A DNA stretch of 64,000 nt from Streptomyces justiciae (GCF_015163075.1 NZ_JADDXU010000010.1:186001-250000), one strand, 5' to 3'; counted from the first letter of the stretch, positions 8,095-17,623 are shown. Notes: a model not told the origin generated them from the sequence alone. Translations and numbers: made by a program.

Positions 8095-9285
8095 TCAGGG
8101 CTTCATCAGCACCTTCACCGCGCCGTCCTGCTTGCGCTGGAACATCTCGTACGCGTGCGGCGCCTCGTCCAGCGGCACCCGGTGGGTGGCGAAGTCCTCG
8201 ACGCCGAGCACGTCCTCGTCGGTCAGATGCGGGAGGATCTCGTCGACCCAGCGGCGCACGTTGGCCTGGCCCATGCGGAGCTGGATCTGCTTGTCGAACA
8301 GGGTGAGCAGCGGCAGCGGGTCGGCCATGCCGCCGTAGACACCGGACAGCGAGATGGTGCCGCCGCGGCGCACCAGCTCGATGGCGGTGTGGAGGGCGGC
8401 GAGCCGGTCGACGCTGAAGCGTTCCGCGAAGGGGCCGCTCAGTTTGCGGGGCAGCAGCGCCGAGGCGCTCTGGGCGAGGCGGGCGGCGGCGCTGCCGTGG
8501 GCCTCGGTGCCGACCGCGTCGATCACGGCGTCGGGGCCGCGGCCATCGGTGCGGTCGCGGATCGCGGCGACGAGTTCCTTGTCGCTGTCGAAGTCCCGCA
8601 GGTCGAAGGTCTCCACGCCGCGCTGCCGGGCCCGGTGCAGCCGCTCGGTGACCAGGTCCACCCCGAACACGGTTCCGGCGCCGCGCAGTTGGGCGACCCG
8701 GCAGGCCATGTCGCCGATGGGCCCGAGGCCGAGCACGGCGACGCTGCCGCCCTCCGGGACGTCCGCGTAGGCGACCGCCTGCCAGGCGGTGGGCAGGACG
8801 TCGGAAAGGTAGACGAAGCGGTCGTCGGGCGGCCCCTCGGGCACCTTGATCGGGCCGAACTGGGCCTGCGGGACGCGCAGATACTCGGCCTGGGCGCCCG
8901 GTACGGCCCCGTACAGCCGGGTGTAGCCGAAGAGCGCGGCGCCCATGCCCTCGCCGGTGACCTGGGTGGTCTCGCACTGGGTCGGCAGGGAGTTCTCGCA
9001 CATCCAGCAGCTGCCGCAGGCGATCTGGAAGGGGACGACGACCCGGTCGCCCGCCTTGAGGTCGGGCACCCCGGCGCCCACCTCCTCGACGATGCCCATG
9101 GGCTCGTGACCGAGGATGTCGCCCGGTGTCATGAACGGGGTGAGTACCTCGTACAGATGCAGATCGGAGCCGCACAGCCCGCTGGACGTGATGCGGATGA
9201 CGGCGTCCGTCGGCTCCTGGATCTTCGGATCGGGCACGCTCTCCACGCGTACGTCCCGCTTGCCCTGCCAGGTCACTGCCTTCAT
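8095..9285 (-). CDS. Zinc-dependent alcohol dehydrogenase family protein
   Basis: A 396-residue medium-chain dehydrogenase. Catalytic zinc residues are seen in GLCGSDLH and GHEPMG; the structural zinc site is degenerate, with CGSCWMCENSLPTQC. The Rossmann motif is VLGLGPIGDM. The family oxidises alcohols or reduces aldehydes with NAD(P); the long C-terminal half resembles formaldehyde/threonine-dehydrogenase-like members, but the substrate is not evident. An AAGGGAG site precedes the ATG by nine bases. Its stop lies one base past that of the convergent ligase gene. Confidence 0.85.
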   Translation of the reverse strand: MKAVTWQGKRDVRVESVPDPKIQEPTDAVIRITSSGLCGSDLHLYEVLTPFMTPGDILGHEPMGIVEEVGAGVPDLKAGDRVVVPFQIACGSCWMCENSLPTQCETTQVTGEGMGAALFGYTRLYGAVPGAQAEYLRVPQAQFGPIKVPEGPPDDRFVYLSDVLPTAWQAVAYADVPEGGSVAVLGLGPIGDMACRVAQLRGAGTVFGVDLVTERLHRARQRGVETFDLRDFDSDKELVAAIRDRTDGRGPDAVIDAVGTEAHGSAAARLAQSASALLPRKLSGPFAERFSVDRLAALHTAIELVRRGGTISLSGVYGGMADPLPLLTLFDKQIQLRMGQANVRRWVDEILPHLTDEDVLGVEDFATHRVPLDEAPHAYEMFQRKQDGAVKVLMKP

Positions 9286-9473
9286 CGCGGCGCACTCCCT
9301 TCCCCCCTGCTGCCCCCTTCGGAGGCGCCCCGGGTACCCGGCCGAACCGCGTGCAGTGGTCCGCTCGGCGTAGCAAGGCGCTCCCTCAGGGGTGTTCACC
9401 CCGGCCGATCAATTCCGAGCGGGTATGGCCACCAATGAACAAATAAGCGCACAATCAGTGAAACGAGATATGG

Positions 9474-10499
9474 GTGGCGACGGTGAGCATGGGACGACGG
9501 GCGCGCACGCGACGCGCCACGACTACGGCGGCACTCCTGGCCGCCGCGCTGACGGCTTCCCTGGCGGCGGGCTGCACGGGCACGAACGGGTCCGGCCCGG
9601 CGGACGACGGACGGGCGCCCGGCCGGACACACGACGAAGGCCGGACCCCGGACGAGAGCCAGGAACCGTCGGAGAGCGGGCTGGCCGGCGCCTCCGTGCT
9701 CGCCGTGAAGATCGACAACGTACGGGCGGCCCGGCCGCACACGGGCACCGACTCCGCGGACATCGTCTACACCGAGCAGGTCGAGGGCGGGCTGAGCCGG
9801 CTGATGGCGGTCTACGCGACCAAGCTCCCGAAGGTCGTCGGACCGGTGCGCAGCGCCCGGGAGTCCGACCTGGAGCTGCTGCGTCAGTTCGACCACCCGA
9901 CGCTCGCCTTCTCCGGCGCCCAGGGGAAGCTGATGCCGCTGATCAACAAGGCGCCGCTGAACCCGCAGACGCCCGGCAAGACCTCCGGCGCCTACTTCCG
10001 CGGCACCGACAAGCCCGCCCCGCACAACCTGTACCTGCGCCCCTCCCGGCTGCTGCCCGAGGCTCCCGGCGCGGACGCCCTGACCACCGGCTTCACCTTC
10101 GGCTCCGCCCCCTCCGGCGGCAAGAACGACACCTCGGAGACCGTGCGCTACCCGGCGGCCACCTACTCCTTCACCTGGTCGTCGAGCCGCGACCGCTATC
10201 TGGTCTCGATGGACGGCACCGCCGCTGTGACGACCGGGGGCAAGCGGCTCGCCCCGGCGACGGTCGTCGTGCAGTACGTCAAGATCCGCAAGTCCGACTT
10301 CCACGACTTCCTCGGCAACAACACGCCGTACACGGAGACCGTGGGCTCGGGGAAGGCGAAGGTGCTGCGCGGCGGGAAGGCGTACGACGCCCGCTGGGAG
10401 CGCGACAAGGCGACGGACGGCACGACGTTCACGACGAGCGACGGCGACCCGGTGAACTTCGCCGAGGGTCAGGTGTGGGTGCTGTTCGTGAAGGCCTAG
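9474..10499 (+). CDS. DUF3048 (YerB-like) lipoprotein
   Basis: A membrane-anchored exported protein of up to 341 residues. The N-terminus has arginines, a hydrophobic stretch and a LAAGC lipobox (lipidated Cys about residue 34), then a charged linker. The DUF3048 domain follows, with SVLAVKIDN, RPHTGTDSADIVYTEQVEGG and VGPVRSAR. The biochemical role of this family is unknown. GTG at 9474 is the longest start; GTG 9483 and ATG 9489 are equally plausible because no clear ribosome site separates them. It converges on pcaV with a 12-base gap. Confidence 0.8.
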   Translation: MATVSMGRRARTRRATTTAALLAAALTASLAAGCTGTNGSGPADDGRAPGRTHDEGRTPDESQEPSESGLAGASVLAVKIDNVRAARPHTGTDSADIVYTEQVEGGLSRLMAVYATKLPKVVGPVRSARESDLELLRQFDHPTLAFSGAQGKLMPLINKAPLNPQTPGKTSGAYFRGTDKPAPHNLYLRPSRLLPEAPGADALTTGFTFGSAPSGGKNDTSETVRYPAATYSFTWSSSRDRYLVSMDGTAAVTTGGKRLAPATVVVQYVKIRKSDFHDFLGNNTPYTETVGSGKAKVLRGGKAYDARWERDKATDGTTFTTSDGDPVNFAEGQVWVLFVKA

Positions 10500-10511
10500 C
10501 GGCGCCCTTGC

Positions 10512-10976
10512 CTAACGCTGTGCCGCGAGGGGTTCCGTCGGGTTGCGGAGCCCCTCGGCCGCGTCCGCGACCCGCTGGATCAGCTCGAAGAAGACGGACT
10601 GCTCGTCGGCGGAGAGCGGGGCGAGGAAGACCTGGTTCATCCGGGCCGTACGGACGGTCAGCTTGCGGTGGGTGCGCAGGCCGTCGTCGGTGAGGCGCAG
10701 CAGGAAGCGGCGGCCGTCCTGCGGGTCGCGCACCTTGTCGAGCAGCCCGCGGCGGCCGAGCCGGCTGATCACCTCGGCGATGGTCGACCGGTCGAGCCCC
10801 ACCCGCTCCCCCACCGTGCGCTGATCCAGGCCCGGCTCGGCGACGAGCGCGTTGAGGACCGCGAACTGAGGCGAGGTGATCTCCTCGGACACCATCGTGT
10901 TCCACAGCAGGTAGTGCGCCTGCTGGAGGCGGCGGGCCAGGTGCCCGGGGTGGGTGGTGAGGTCCACCGCGGCCAT
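10512..10976 (-). CDS. pcaV: MarR-family repressor of the protocatechuate operon
   Basis: A 154-residue MarR regulator (winged helix with TSPQFAVLNAL, DRSTIAEVISRL, DGRRFLLRLT). S. coelicolor PcaV (SCO6704) represses the beta-ketoadipate genes until it binds protocatechuate, and Arg15 is key to ligand binding; Arg15 is present here in HLARRLQQ. It lies divergent from pcaI with a 196-bp shared regulatory region, the same arrangement as in S. coelicolor. The start at 10976 is the first Met before the conserved N-terminus; a longer frame upstream adds residues unlike the family. Confidence 0.93.
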   Translation of the reverse strand: MAAVDLTTHPGHLARRLQQAHYLLWNTMVSEEITSPQFAVLNALVAEPGLDQRTVGERVGLDRSTIAEVISRLGRRGLLDKVRDPQDGRRFLLRLTDDGLRTHRKLTVRTARMNQVFLAPLSADEQSVFFELIQRVADAAEGLRNPTEPLAAQR

Positions 10977-11083
10977 GTGCGCTCCCGAGAGTTTGGATTC
11001 GTACGTGTACTGAACAATACCGGGCGACACCCTGACTGTCTCCAGGCCCGCATGGCCGACCGACCTCGTATTTCCCCTGGGTC

Positions 11084-11126
11084 TTGACGCGATCCCCGTC
11101 CGGTGGCAGCGTGAAGGAAACTTCAC
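11084..11126 (+). promoter_or_regulatory. Predicted pcaI promoter with overlapping inverted repeat (candidate PcaV operator)
   Basis: TTGACG at 11084-11089 and CAGCGT at 11107-11112 are 17 bases apart and fit a vegetative Streptomyces promoter. A perfect inverted repeat, GTGAAG-4-CTTCAC, covers 11111-11126 and so overlaps the -10 box and expected transcript start. That position suits a repressor such as PcaV, but binding is inferred, not known for this site. The coding start follows 46 bases later. Confidence 0.6.
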
Positions 11127-11172
11127 CGAAATAGTCAGTGCCCTGAGTAATCGGCGGGATGGAGCTTCACGC

Positions 11173-11928
11173 ATGGACAAGGTGGTCGCCACAGCCGCCG
11201 AGGCGGTGGCCGATGTGCCGGACGGCGCGACCCTCGCCGTCGGCGGCTTCGGGCTGAGCGGGGTGCCGAACGTGCTGATCCAGGCCCTGTACGAGCGCGG
11301 CACCGGCGGCCTCGGCGTCGTCTCCAACAACTGCGGTGCCATGGAGTCCGGCCTGGCCGTCCTGCTGGCGGCGGGCCGCATCGCGCGCGTGACCGGTTCC
11401 TACATCGGCGCCAACAAGGAGTTCGCCCGGCAGTACCTGTCCGGCGAGCTCGAGGTCGAGATGATCCCGCAGGGCACGCTGGCCGAGCGGCTGCGGGCCG
11501 GCGGCGCCGGCATCCCCGCCTTCTACACCCCCGCCGGTGTCGGCACCCAGGTCGCCGACGGCGGACTGCCGTGGCGGTACGACGGTGAGGGCGGCGTCGC
11601 GCTCGCCTCGCCGCCGAAGGAGGTGCGGGAGTTCGATGGCACGGAGTACGTGCTGGAGCGGGGCATCCGTACCGACTTCGCGCTGGTGCGCGCCGCGCAG
11701 GGCGACCGGCACGGCAACCTCGTCTTCAACAAGTCCTCCCGCAACTTCAACCCCCTCGCGGCGATGGCCGGGCGCGTGACGATCGCGGAGGTCGAGGAGC
11801 TCGTCGAGCCCGGCGAGATCGAGCCGGACGCCGTGCATCTGCCGGGGATCTTCGTGCAGCGGGTGGTGGCGCTGACGGCGGAGCAGGCCGCCGACAAGAT
11901 GATCGAGCAGCGGACGGTGAGCAGGTAA
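11173..11928 (+). CDS. pcaI: 3-oxoadipate CoA-transferase subunit A
   Basis: First gene of the beta-ketoadipate operon; with PcaJ it moves CoA from succinyl-CoA to 3-oxoadipate. The 251-residue protein has the CoA-transferase family I alpha-subunit features TLAVGGFGLSGVPN and the GSYIGANKEF segment. GGAG at 11161-11164 precedes the ATG by eight bases. It overlaps pcaJ by one base (TAATG). It is likely repressed by PcaV without protocatechuate. Confidence 0.93.
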   Translation: MDKVVATAAEAVADVPDGATLAVGGFGLSGVPNVLIQALYERGTGGLGVVSNNCGAMESGLAVLLAAGRIARVTGSYIGANKEFARQYLSGELEVEMIPQGTLAERLRAGGAGIPAFYTPAGVGTQVADGGLPWRYDGEGGVALASPPKEVREFDGTEYVLERGIRTDFALVRAAQGDRHGNLVFNKSSRNFNPLAAMAGRVTIAEVEELVEPGEIEPDAVHLPGIFVQRVVALTAEQAADKMIEQRTVSR

Positions 11929-12572
11929 TGGCCTGGACACGCGAGCAGATGGCCGCGCGGGCGGCGCGCGAGCTTCGGGACGGGCAGTACGTCAACCTCG
12001 GCATCGGGCTGCCGACGCTGATCCCGAACTACCTCCCGGAGGGCGTGGAGGTGGTGCTGGAGAGCGAGAACGGCATCCTCGGCACCGGCCCCTACCCGAC
12101 CGAGGACGCGGTCGACCCGGATCTGATCAACGCCGGCAAGGAGACCGTCACGGTGCTGCCGGGCGCCTCCTTCTTCGACTCGGCGCTGTCCTTCTCGATG
12201 ATCCGGGGCGGGCACATCGACGTGGCGGTGCTCGGTGCCATGCAGGTGTCCGCCGGCGGCGACCTCGCCAACTGGGCGATCCCCGGGAAGATGATCACCG
12301 GGATCGGCGGGGCGATGGACCTGGTCCACGGCGCCCGTGCGGTCATCGTCGTCATGACCCACACCGCCAAGGACGGCTCGCCGAAGATCCTGGCCGAGTG
12401 CGCGCTGCCGCTCACGGGCAAGGCGTGTGTGAACCGTGTCATCACCGATCTCGGGGTGATCGACGTGACCACGGACGGGCTCGTGTTGACCGAGGTCGCG
12501 CCGGGAGTGACCGTCGATGAGGTCATCACCAAGACCGACGCCAAGCTGACCGTCGCGGAGGACCTGCTGTGA
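11928..12572 (+). CDS. pcaJ: 3-oxoadipate CoA-transferase subunit B
   Basis: Beta subunit carrying the catalytic glutamate: the SENG motif places it at Glu47. The 214-residue length is normal. The glycine-rich NLGIGLPT near the N-terminus and GGAMDLVHGA in the second half are typical of family I CoA-transferases. It is coupled to pcaI by a one-base overlap and to pcaF by a GTGA overlap. Confidence 0.93.
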   Translation: MAWTREQMAARAARELRDGQYVNLGIGLPTLIPNYLPEGVEVVLESENGILGTGPYPTEDAVDPDLINAGKETVTVLPGASFFDSALSFSMIRGGHIDVAVLGAMQVSAGGDLANWAIPGKMITGIGGAMDLVHGARAVIVVMTHTAKDGSPKILAECALPLTGKACVNRVITDLGVIDVTTDGLVLTEVAPGVTVDEVITKTDAKLTVAEDLL

Positions 12573-13771
12573 ACACCGTTTACGTCGTCGACGCCGTCCG
12601 CACCCCGATCGGCCGCTACAACGGCGGCCTCGCCTCGGTCCGCCCGGACGACCTGGCCGCGCACGCGATCCGCGAGCTCCTCGCCCGCACCCCCGACCTG
12701 GACCCGGCCCGCATCGAGGACGTCTACTTCGGCAACGCCAACGGAGCCGGCGAGGAGAACCGCAACGTCGCCCGCATGGCCGCGCTGCTGGCGGGCCTGC
12801 CGACCTCGGTGCCGGGCGTCACCGTCAACCGGCTGTGCGCGTCCGGCCTGGAGGCGGTCATCCAGGCGGCCCGCGCCATCGCGGCGGGCGACGCCCACAT
12901 CGCCCTCGCCGGCGGCGTGGAGTCGATGACCCGCGCGCCGTACGTCCTGCCCAAGAACGACAAGCCGTTCCCGGCCACCCACACCGAGCTCTACTCGACG
13001 ACGCTCGGCTGGCGCATGACCAACCCGCGGATGGACCCGCAGTGGACCATCCCCCTGGGCGAGTCCGCCGAACTCATCGCCGACAAGCACAAGATCACGC
13101 GGGAGCAGCAGGACGAGTTCGCACTCGCCTCCCACCAGAAGGCCGCAGCCGCCCAACAGGCGGGCCTCTTCGACGCCGAACTCGCGCCCGTCGCCGTCCC
13201 GCAGCGCAAGCGCGACCCGATCGTCTTCGGCGCCGACGAATGTGTACGTCCCGACGCCTCCCTCGCGGCGATGGCCAAGCTGAAGCCGTCCTTCCGCAAG
13301 GACGGCGGCACCGTCACCGCGGGCAACGCCTCACCGCTCAACGACGGCGCCGCCGCGCTGCTCCTCGTCGACGAGGAGGGCCTGAAGGAGGTCGGCCGCG
13401 AGCCGCTCGCGCGGATCTCCGCCACCGGCGTCAACGCCCTCGACCCGGACTACTTCGGACTCGCCCCCGTCGAGGCGGTGACGCGTGCGCTGGCCAAGGC
13501 GGGCAAGGGGTTTGCCGACCTGTCCGTCCTGGAGCTGAACGAGGCGTTCGCCGCGCAGGTGCTCGGCTGCGTGGCCGAGTGGCCGGAGTTCGATCCGGCG
13601 ATCCTCAATCCGCAGGGCGGCGCGATTGCTCTCGGGCATCCGCTCGGCGCTTCCGGTGCCCGCCTCGCGGGCACCGTCGCCCACCAACTCGCCCGCAAGG
13701 GCGCCGGCGTCGGAGTCGCCACCCTCTGCATCGGCGTCGGCCAGGGCCTCGCCCTCGTCCTCGAACGCTAA
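12569..13771 (+). CDS. pcaF: 3-oxoadipyl-CoA thiolase
   Basis: Last pathway step: cleaves 3-oxoadipyl-CoA to succinyl-CoA and acetyl-CoA. The 400-residue thiolase has the acyl-accepting Cys90 in NRLCASG, the GHPLGASG histidine motif and a C-terminal CIGVGQG cysteine. It starts with GTG overlapping the pcaJ stop by four bases. The context in the pca operon favours PcaF over a general acetyl-CoA acetyltransferase. Confidence 0.93.
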   Translation: MNTVYVVDAVRTPIGRYNGGLASVRPDDLAAHAIRELLARTPDLDPARIEDVYFGNANGAGEENRNVARMAALLAGLPTSVPGVTVNRLCASGLEAVIQAARAIAAGDAHIALAGGVESMTRAPYVLPKNDKPFPATHTELYSTTLGWRMTNPRMDPQWTIPLGESAELIADKHKITREQQDEFALASHQKAAAAQQAGLFDAELAPVAVPQRKRDPIVFGADECVRPDASLAAMAKLKPSFRKDGGTVTAGNASPLNDGAAALLLVDEEGLKEVGREPLARISATGVNALDPDYFGLAPVEAVTRALAKAGKGFADLSVLELNEAFAAQVLGCVAEWPEFDPAILNPQGGAIALGHPLGASGARLAGTVAHQLARKGAGVGVATLCIGVGQGLALVLER

Positions 13772-13797
13772 GACCTTCAAACCACCCGGGATTCCTC

Positions 13798-14571
13798 ATG
13801 ACCCTCACCCAGCACGACATCGACCAGGAGATCGCGGCCGAACACGCCGCCTACGAGAAGCGCCTCGCCGACGGCGCCCCCGTGGAGCACCAGCCGCGCC
13901 GCGACTACGCCCCGTACCGCTCCTCGGTCCTGCGCCACCCGAAGCAGCCGCCGATCACCATCGACGTGTCCCAGGACCCGGAGCTGGTGGAGCTGCACTC
14001 CCCCGCCTTCGGGGAGCGGGACATCACCGAGATCGACAACGACCTCACCCGGCAGCACAACGGCGAGCCGATCGGTGAGCGCATCACCGTCTCCGGGCGG
14101 CTCCTCGACCGTGACGGCCGGCCGATCCGCGGTCAGCTCATCGAGATCTGGCAGGCCAACTCGGCGGGCCGCTACGCCCATCAGCGCGAGCAGCACGACG
14201 CCCCGCTCGACCCGAACTTCACCGGCGTCGGCCGCACCCTGACCGACGCCGACGGCCAGTACCACTTCACGACCGTCCAGCCGGGCCCGTACCCCTGGCG
14301 CCAGCACCTCAACGCCTGGCGGCCTGCCCACATCCACTTCTCGCTGTTCGGCACGGCGTTCACCCAGCGGCTCGTGACGCAGATGTACTTCCCGGCCGAC
14401 CCGCTGTTCCCGTACGACCCGATCATCCAGTCGGTGACGGACGACGCGGCCCGGCAGCGCCTCGTCGCGACGTACGACCACAACCTGTCGGTGCCGGAGT
14501 TCTCGATGGGCTACCACTGGGACATCGTGCTCGACGGACCGCACGCCACCTGGATCGAAGAGGGACGCTGA
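13798..14571 (+). CDS. pcaH: Protocatechuate 3,4-dioxygenase beta subunit
   Basis: Together with PcaG it cleaves the ring of protocatechuate between its two hydroxyls to give 3-carboxy-cis,cis-muconate, using non-haem Fe(III). The four expected iron ligands are visible: Tyr126, Tyr165, His178 and His180 (NSAGRYAH; GPYPWRQHLNAWRPAHIH). At 257 residues it has the usual N-terminal extension of the beta subunit. A 26-base gap separates it from pcaF, the only real gap in the operon. Confidence 0.95.
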   Translation: MTLTQHDIDQEIAAEHAAYEKRLADGAPVEHQPRRDYAPYRSSVLRHPKQPPITIDVSQDPELVELHSPAFGERDITEIDNDLTRQHNGEPIGERITVSGRLLDRDGRPIRGQLIEIWQANSAGRYAHQREQHDAPLDPNFTGVGRTLTDADGQYHFTTVQPGPYPWRQHLNAWRPAHIHFSLFGTAFTQRLVTQMYFPADPLFPYDPIIQSVTDDAARQRLVATYDHNLSVPEFSMGYHWDIVLDGPHATWIEEGR

Positions 14572-14577
14572 CCTGCC

Positions 14578-15183
14578 ATGACGAAGATCGACACCAGCCG
14601 CCCGGAGACGGTCCTCCCGACCCCGTCGCACACCGTCGGCCCCTTCTACGGCCACGCCCTGCCCTTCCCGGGCGGCGAGGACATCGCCCCCGTCGGCCAC
14701 CCGGACACGATCGCCGTGCACGGCTACATCTACGACGGCGAGGGCACCCCGCTGCCGGACGCGTTCGTGGAGCTGTGGGGTCCGGACCCGGACGGCAACA
14801 TCCCGCAGGTCGACGGCTCGATGCGGCGCGACGGGGCCAGCGGTGGGTTCATGGGGCGCACCGGTGTGGAGTTCACGGGCTGGGGCCGCAGCCAGACGGA
14901 CGCGAGCGGACACTGGTCCGCGCGGACGCTGCGCCCGGGCGCGCGCGGACAGAGCGCGCCGTACCTCAGCGTCTGTGTCTTCGCGCGCGGCCTGCTGGTC
15001 CACCTGTACACCCGTATCTACCTGCCGGGCGACGACGCGGCGCTCGCCGCCGACCCGCTGCTGTCCCGGGTGGACGAGGCGCGCCGGGGCACGCTGATCG
15101 CGACGGACGGCGGCCACGGCACCTACCGTTTCGACATCCGCCTTCAGGGCGAAGGCGAGACGGTCTTCCTGGAGTTCCAGTGA
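14578..15183 (+). CDS. pcaG: Protocatechuate 3,4-dioxygenase alpha subunit
   Basis: Non-iron partner of PcaH. The 201-residue protein has the intradiol dioxygenase fold (HTVGPFYGHALPF, LPDAFVELWGPDPDG, HLYTRIYLPGD) but no full set of iron ligands, as expected for the alpha chain. Six bases separate it from pcaH and its stop overlaps the GTG start of pcaB. Confidence 0.94.
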   Translation: MTKIDTSRPETVLPTPSHTVGPFYGHALPFPGGEDIAPVGHPDTIAVHGYIYDGEGTPLPDAFVELWGPDPDGNIPQVDGSMRRDGASGGFMGRTGVEFTGWGRSQTDASGHWSARTLRPGARGQSAPYLSVCVFARGLLVHLYTRIYLPGDDAALAADPLLSRVDEARRGTLIATDGGHGTYRFDIRLQGEGETVFLEFQ

Positions 15184-16505
15184 CATCTGCCCCGGAGCCG
15201 GACGCCGGCCTGCTCGCCCCCGGGTGGGCCGGTTCCCCCGCCGCGTCCGCGACGAGCGACGCCGCGTATCTGCGCGCGCTGCTCGACGCGGAGGCCGCGC
15301 TGACCCGCGCCCAGGCGGTGCTGGACCTCGCGCCCGAGGCGGCGGCCACGGCGGTCACCGCGGCCGCCGGGTCGGACGGCTTCGACGCCCGGGACCTCGC
15401 GGTACGGGCGCGGGCGGGCGGCAATCCGGTGATCCCGCTGGTCGCCGACCTGACGAAGGCGGTGGGCGCGGAGTACGGCCCGTACGTCCACCGGGGCGCG
15501 ACCAGCCAGGACATCCTGGACACGGCCACGATGCTGGTCGCCGTGCGCACCCTCGACCTGGTCCGCGCCGACCTCGCGCGGACGGAGGCGGCGCTGGCCC
15601 GGCTGGCCGCCGACCACCGGGACACGGCCCTGCCGGGGCGCACGCTCACCCAGCACGCGGTGCCGACGACCTTCGGCCTGAAGGCCGCCGGCTGGCGGTC
15701 CCTGGTGCTGGACGCGCGGGACCGGGTGACGTCCGTACGGAACTCGCTCCCCGCCCAACTCGGCGGCGCCGCCGGGACGTTGGCGGCCTTCACCGCGTAC
15801 GGCGCACAGGACCCGACCGCGCTCGTGGCGGCGTACGCGCGCGAACTCGGCCTGCGGGAGCCGGACCTGCCCTGGCACACCCTGCGCACCCCGATCGCCG
15901 ATCTCGCGGGGTGTCTGGCCTTCGCGGCCGGGGCCCTGGGCAAGATCGCCACGGATGTGCTGACGCTGGCCCGCACCGAGATCGCCGAGGTGGCGGAGGG
16001 CAGCGGCGGCGGCTCGTCGGCCATGCCGCACAAGGCGAATCCCGTACGGTCCACCCTCGTCGCCGCTGCCGCGCGGCGGGCGCCGCAGCTCGCCGCGACG
16101 CTGTACGGCTCCCTGGCCGCCGAGGACGAGCGGCCGGCCGGGGCCTGGCATGCCGAGTGGGAGCCGTTGCGGGACCTGCTCCGGCTGGTCGGCGGCGCGG
16201 CCCGCGATGCCGCCGAACTGACCGAGGGGCTGCGGGTGAACGCGGACGTCATGCGCGAACACCTGGAGCTCACCCACGGGTTGATCGTCTCCGAGCGGCT
16301 GTCCGCCGACCTGGCCCCCGTGCTGGGCCGGGCCCGCGCCAAGGCGCTGCTGACCGAGCTCGCGCAGCGCACCTACACCGAGGGGCGCTCCTTGGCGGAA
16401 CTCCTGGCGGAGCAGCCGGAGTTGGCGAAGGCCGTCGACCTCGACCCCGCCCACTACACCGGCGCCGCCGGAACCCTCACCGACCGTGCTCTGGAGCGAC
16501 GTTGA
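15180..16505 (+). CDS. pcaB: 3-carboxy-cis,cis-muconate cycloisomerase
   Basis: Converts 3-carboxymuconate to 4-carboxymuconolactone. The 441-residue protein belongs to the fumarase/aspartase superfamily, with the signature GSSAMPHKANP, the HRGATSQDILDT segment and LTQHAVPTTFG. The start is GTG at 15180, overlapping the pcaG stop by four bases; a longer in-frame opening upstream lies inside pcaG and is not used. Confidence 0.93.
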   Translation: MTSAPEPDAGLLAPGWAGSPAASATSDAAYLRALLDAEAALTRAQAVLDLAPEAAATAVTAAAGSDGFDARDLAVRARAGGNPVIPLVADLTKAVGAEYGPYVHRGATSQDILDTATMLVAVRTLDLVRADLARTEAALARLAADHRDTALPGRTLTQHAVPTTFGLKAAGWRSLVLDARDRVTSVRNSLPAQLGGAAGTLAAFTAYGAQDPTALVAAYARELGLREPDLPWHTLRTPIADLAGCLAFAAGALGKIATDVLTLARTEIAEVAEGSGGGSSAMPHKANPVRSTLVAAAARRAPQLAATLYGSLAAEDERPAGAWHAEWEPLRDLLRLVGGAARDAAELTEGLRVNADVMREHLELTHGLIVSERLSADLAPVLGRARAKALLTELAQRTYTEGRSLAELLAEQPELAKAVDLDPAHYTGAAGTLTDRALERR

Positions 16506-17623
16506 CCGGCAAACTCCTCAACCACCACACCGAAGGGCCCACTTCGGCGCCCCCGCTCCTGCTGGGCCCGTCGCTCGGCACGTCGTACGCCCTGTGGGAC
16601 AAGATCGCACCGGAACTGTCGATCACCCACCGGGTCGTCCGCTGGGACCTGCCCGGGCACGGCGGGAGCGCGGCCGACCTGATCGGCCCCGGCGCCGGCG
16701 TCGCCGACCTCGCCGAGCTGGTGCTCGCGCTCGCCGACTCGCTCGGCATCGAGCGGTTCGCCTACGCGGGGGTGTCACTGGGCGGCGCGGTCGGCCTGCA
16801 CCTGGCCGCCCACCACCCCGAGCGGCTGTCCTCACTGGCCGTGATCTGTTCCTCGGCCCACTTCAACGGGGCGAAGCCCTGGGAGGAGCGGGCCGCGCGG
16901 GTCCGCGCCGAGGGGCTGGACTTCCTCGTGGAGAATGCCGACGCCCGCTGGTTCACGCCCGGATTCACGGTGCCCCGACTCGTCCAGGACCAACGGGACG
17001 CCGACCCCGAGGCCTACGCCGCCTGCTGCGACGCGCTCGCCGCCTTCGACCTGCGGGAGCGGCTGCCGGAGATCACCGCGCCGACGCTGCTCGTCGCCGG
17101 CCGGGACGATCAGGCGACGCCGCCCGCGCATCTGCGGGAGATCGCCGACGCGGTGCCCGGTGCCGCGCTCGTCGAGATCCCGGGCGCCGCGCACATAGCG
17201 CCCGCGGAACGCCCGGAGGCCGTCCTGACGGCCCTGCGCGCACACTTCGACGGCGGGGCCAAGCGCGGCATGGAGGTACGGCGCGAGGTGCTGGGCGACG
17301 CCCACGTGGACCGGGCACAGGCCCGGCAGACCGCGTTCACCGCCCGCTACCAGGACTTCATCTCGCGCTACGCCTGGGGCGAGATCTGGACCGACCCGAC
17401 GCTCAGCCGCCGCGAACGCAGCATGATCACCCTGACCGCGCTGGTCGCGCACGGCCACTACGACGAGCTGGCCATGCATGTGCGGGCGGCCCGGCGCAAC
17501 GGGCTGACGCCGGACGAGATCGGGGCCGTGCTGCTGCAGACGGCCGTGTACTGCGGGGTCCCGGCGGCGAACTCGGCGTTCGCGGCGGCCCAGCGGGTGC
17601 TGGCGGAGGACGGCGAAGCCTGA
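16502..17623 (+). CDS. pcaL: Fused 3-oxoadipate enol-lactonase / 4-carboxymuconolactone decarboxylase
   Basis: A bifunctional enzyme (PcaD-PcaC fusion) carrying out decarboxylation of the lactone and hydrolysis to 3-oxoadipate. Residues 1-250 form an alpha/beta hydrolase with Ser92 (GVSLGG), an acidic residue in GRDDQATP and His231. Residues about 257-373 form the AhpD-like decarboxylase domain (GEIWTDPTLSRRERSM, CGVPAANSAF). The start appears to be TTG at 16502, overlapping the pcaB stop, with GGAG five bases upstream; no nearby ATG or GTG preserves the N-terminal strand. It ends the pca operon. Confidence 0.92.
   Translation: MTGKLLNHHTEGPTSAPPLLLGPSLGTSYALWDKIAPELSITHRVVRWDLPGHGGSAADLIGPGAGVADLAELVLALADSLGIERFAYAGVSLGGAVGLHLAAHHPERLSSLAVICSSAHFNGAKPWEERAARVRAEGLDFLVENADARWFTPGFTVPRLVQDQRDADPEAYAACCDALAAFDLRERLPEITAPTLLVAGRDDQATPPAHLREIADAVPGAALVEIPGAAHIAPAERPEAVLTALRAHFDGGAKRGMEVRREVLGDAHVDRAQARQTAFTARYQDFISRYAWGEIWTDPTLSRRERSMITLTALVAHGHYDELAMHVRAARRNGLTPDEIGAVLLQTAVYCGVPAANSAFAAAQRVLAEDGEA

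Noticed and set aside
13450..13820. Small minus-strand frames opposite the pcaF end
   Set aside because: They have atypical composition and sit within a compact, well-supported operon.
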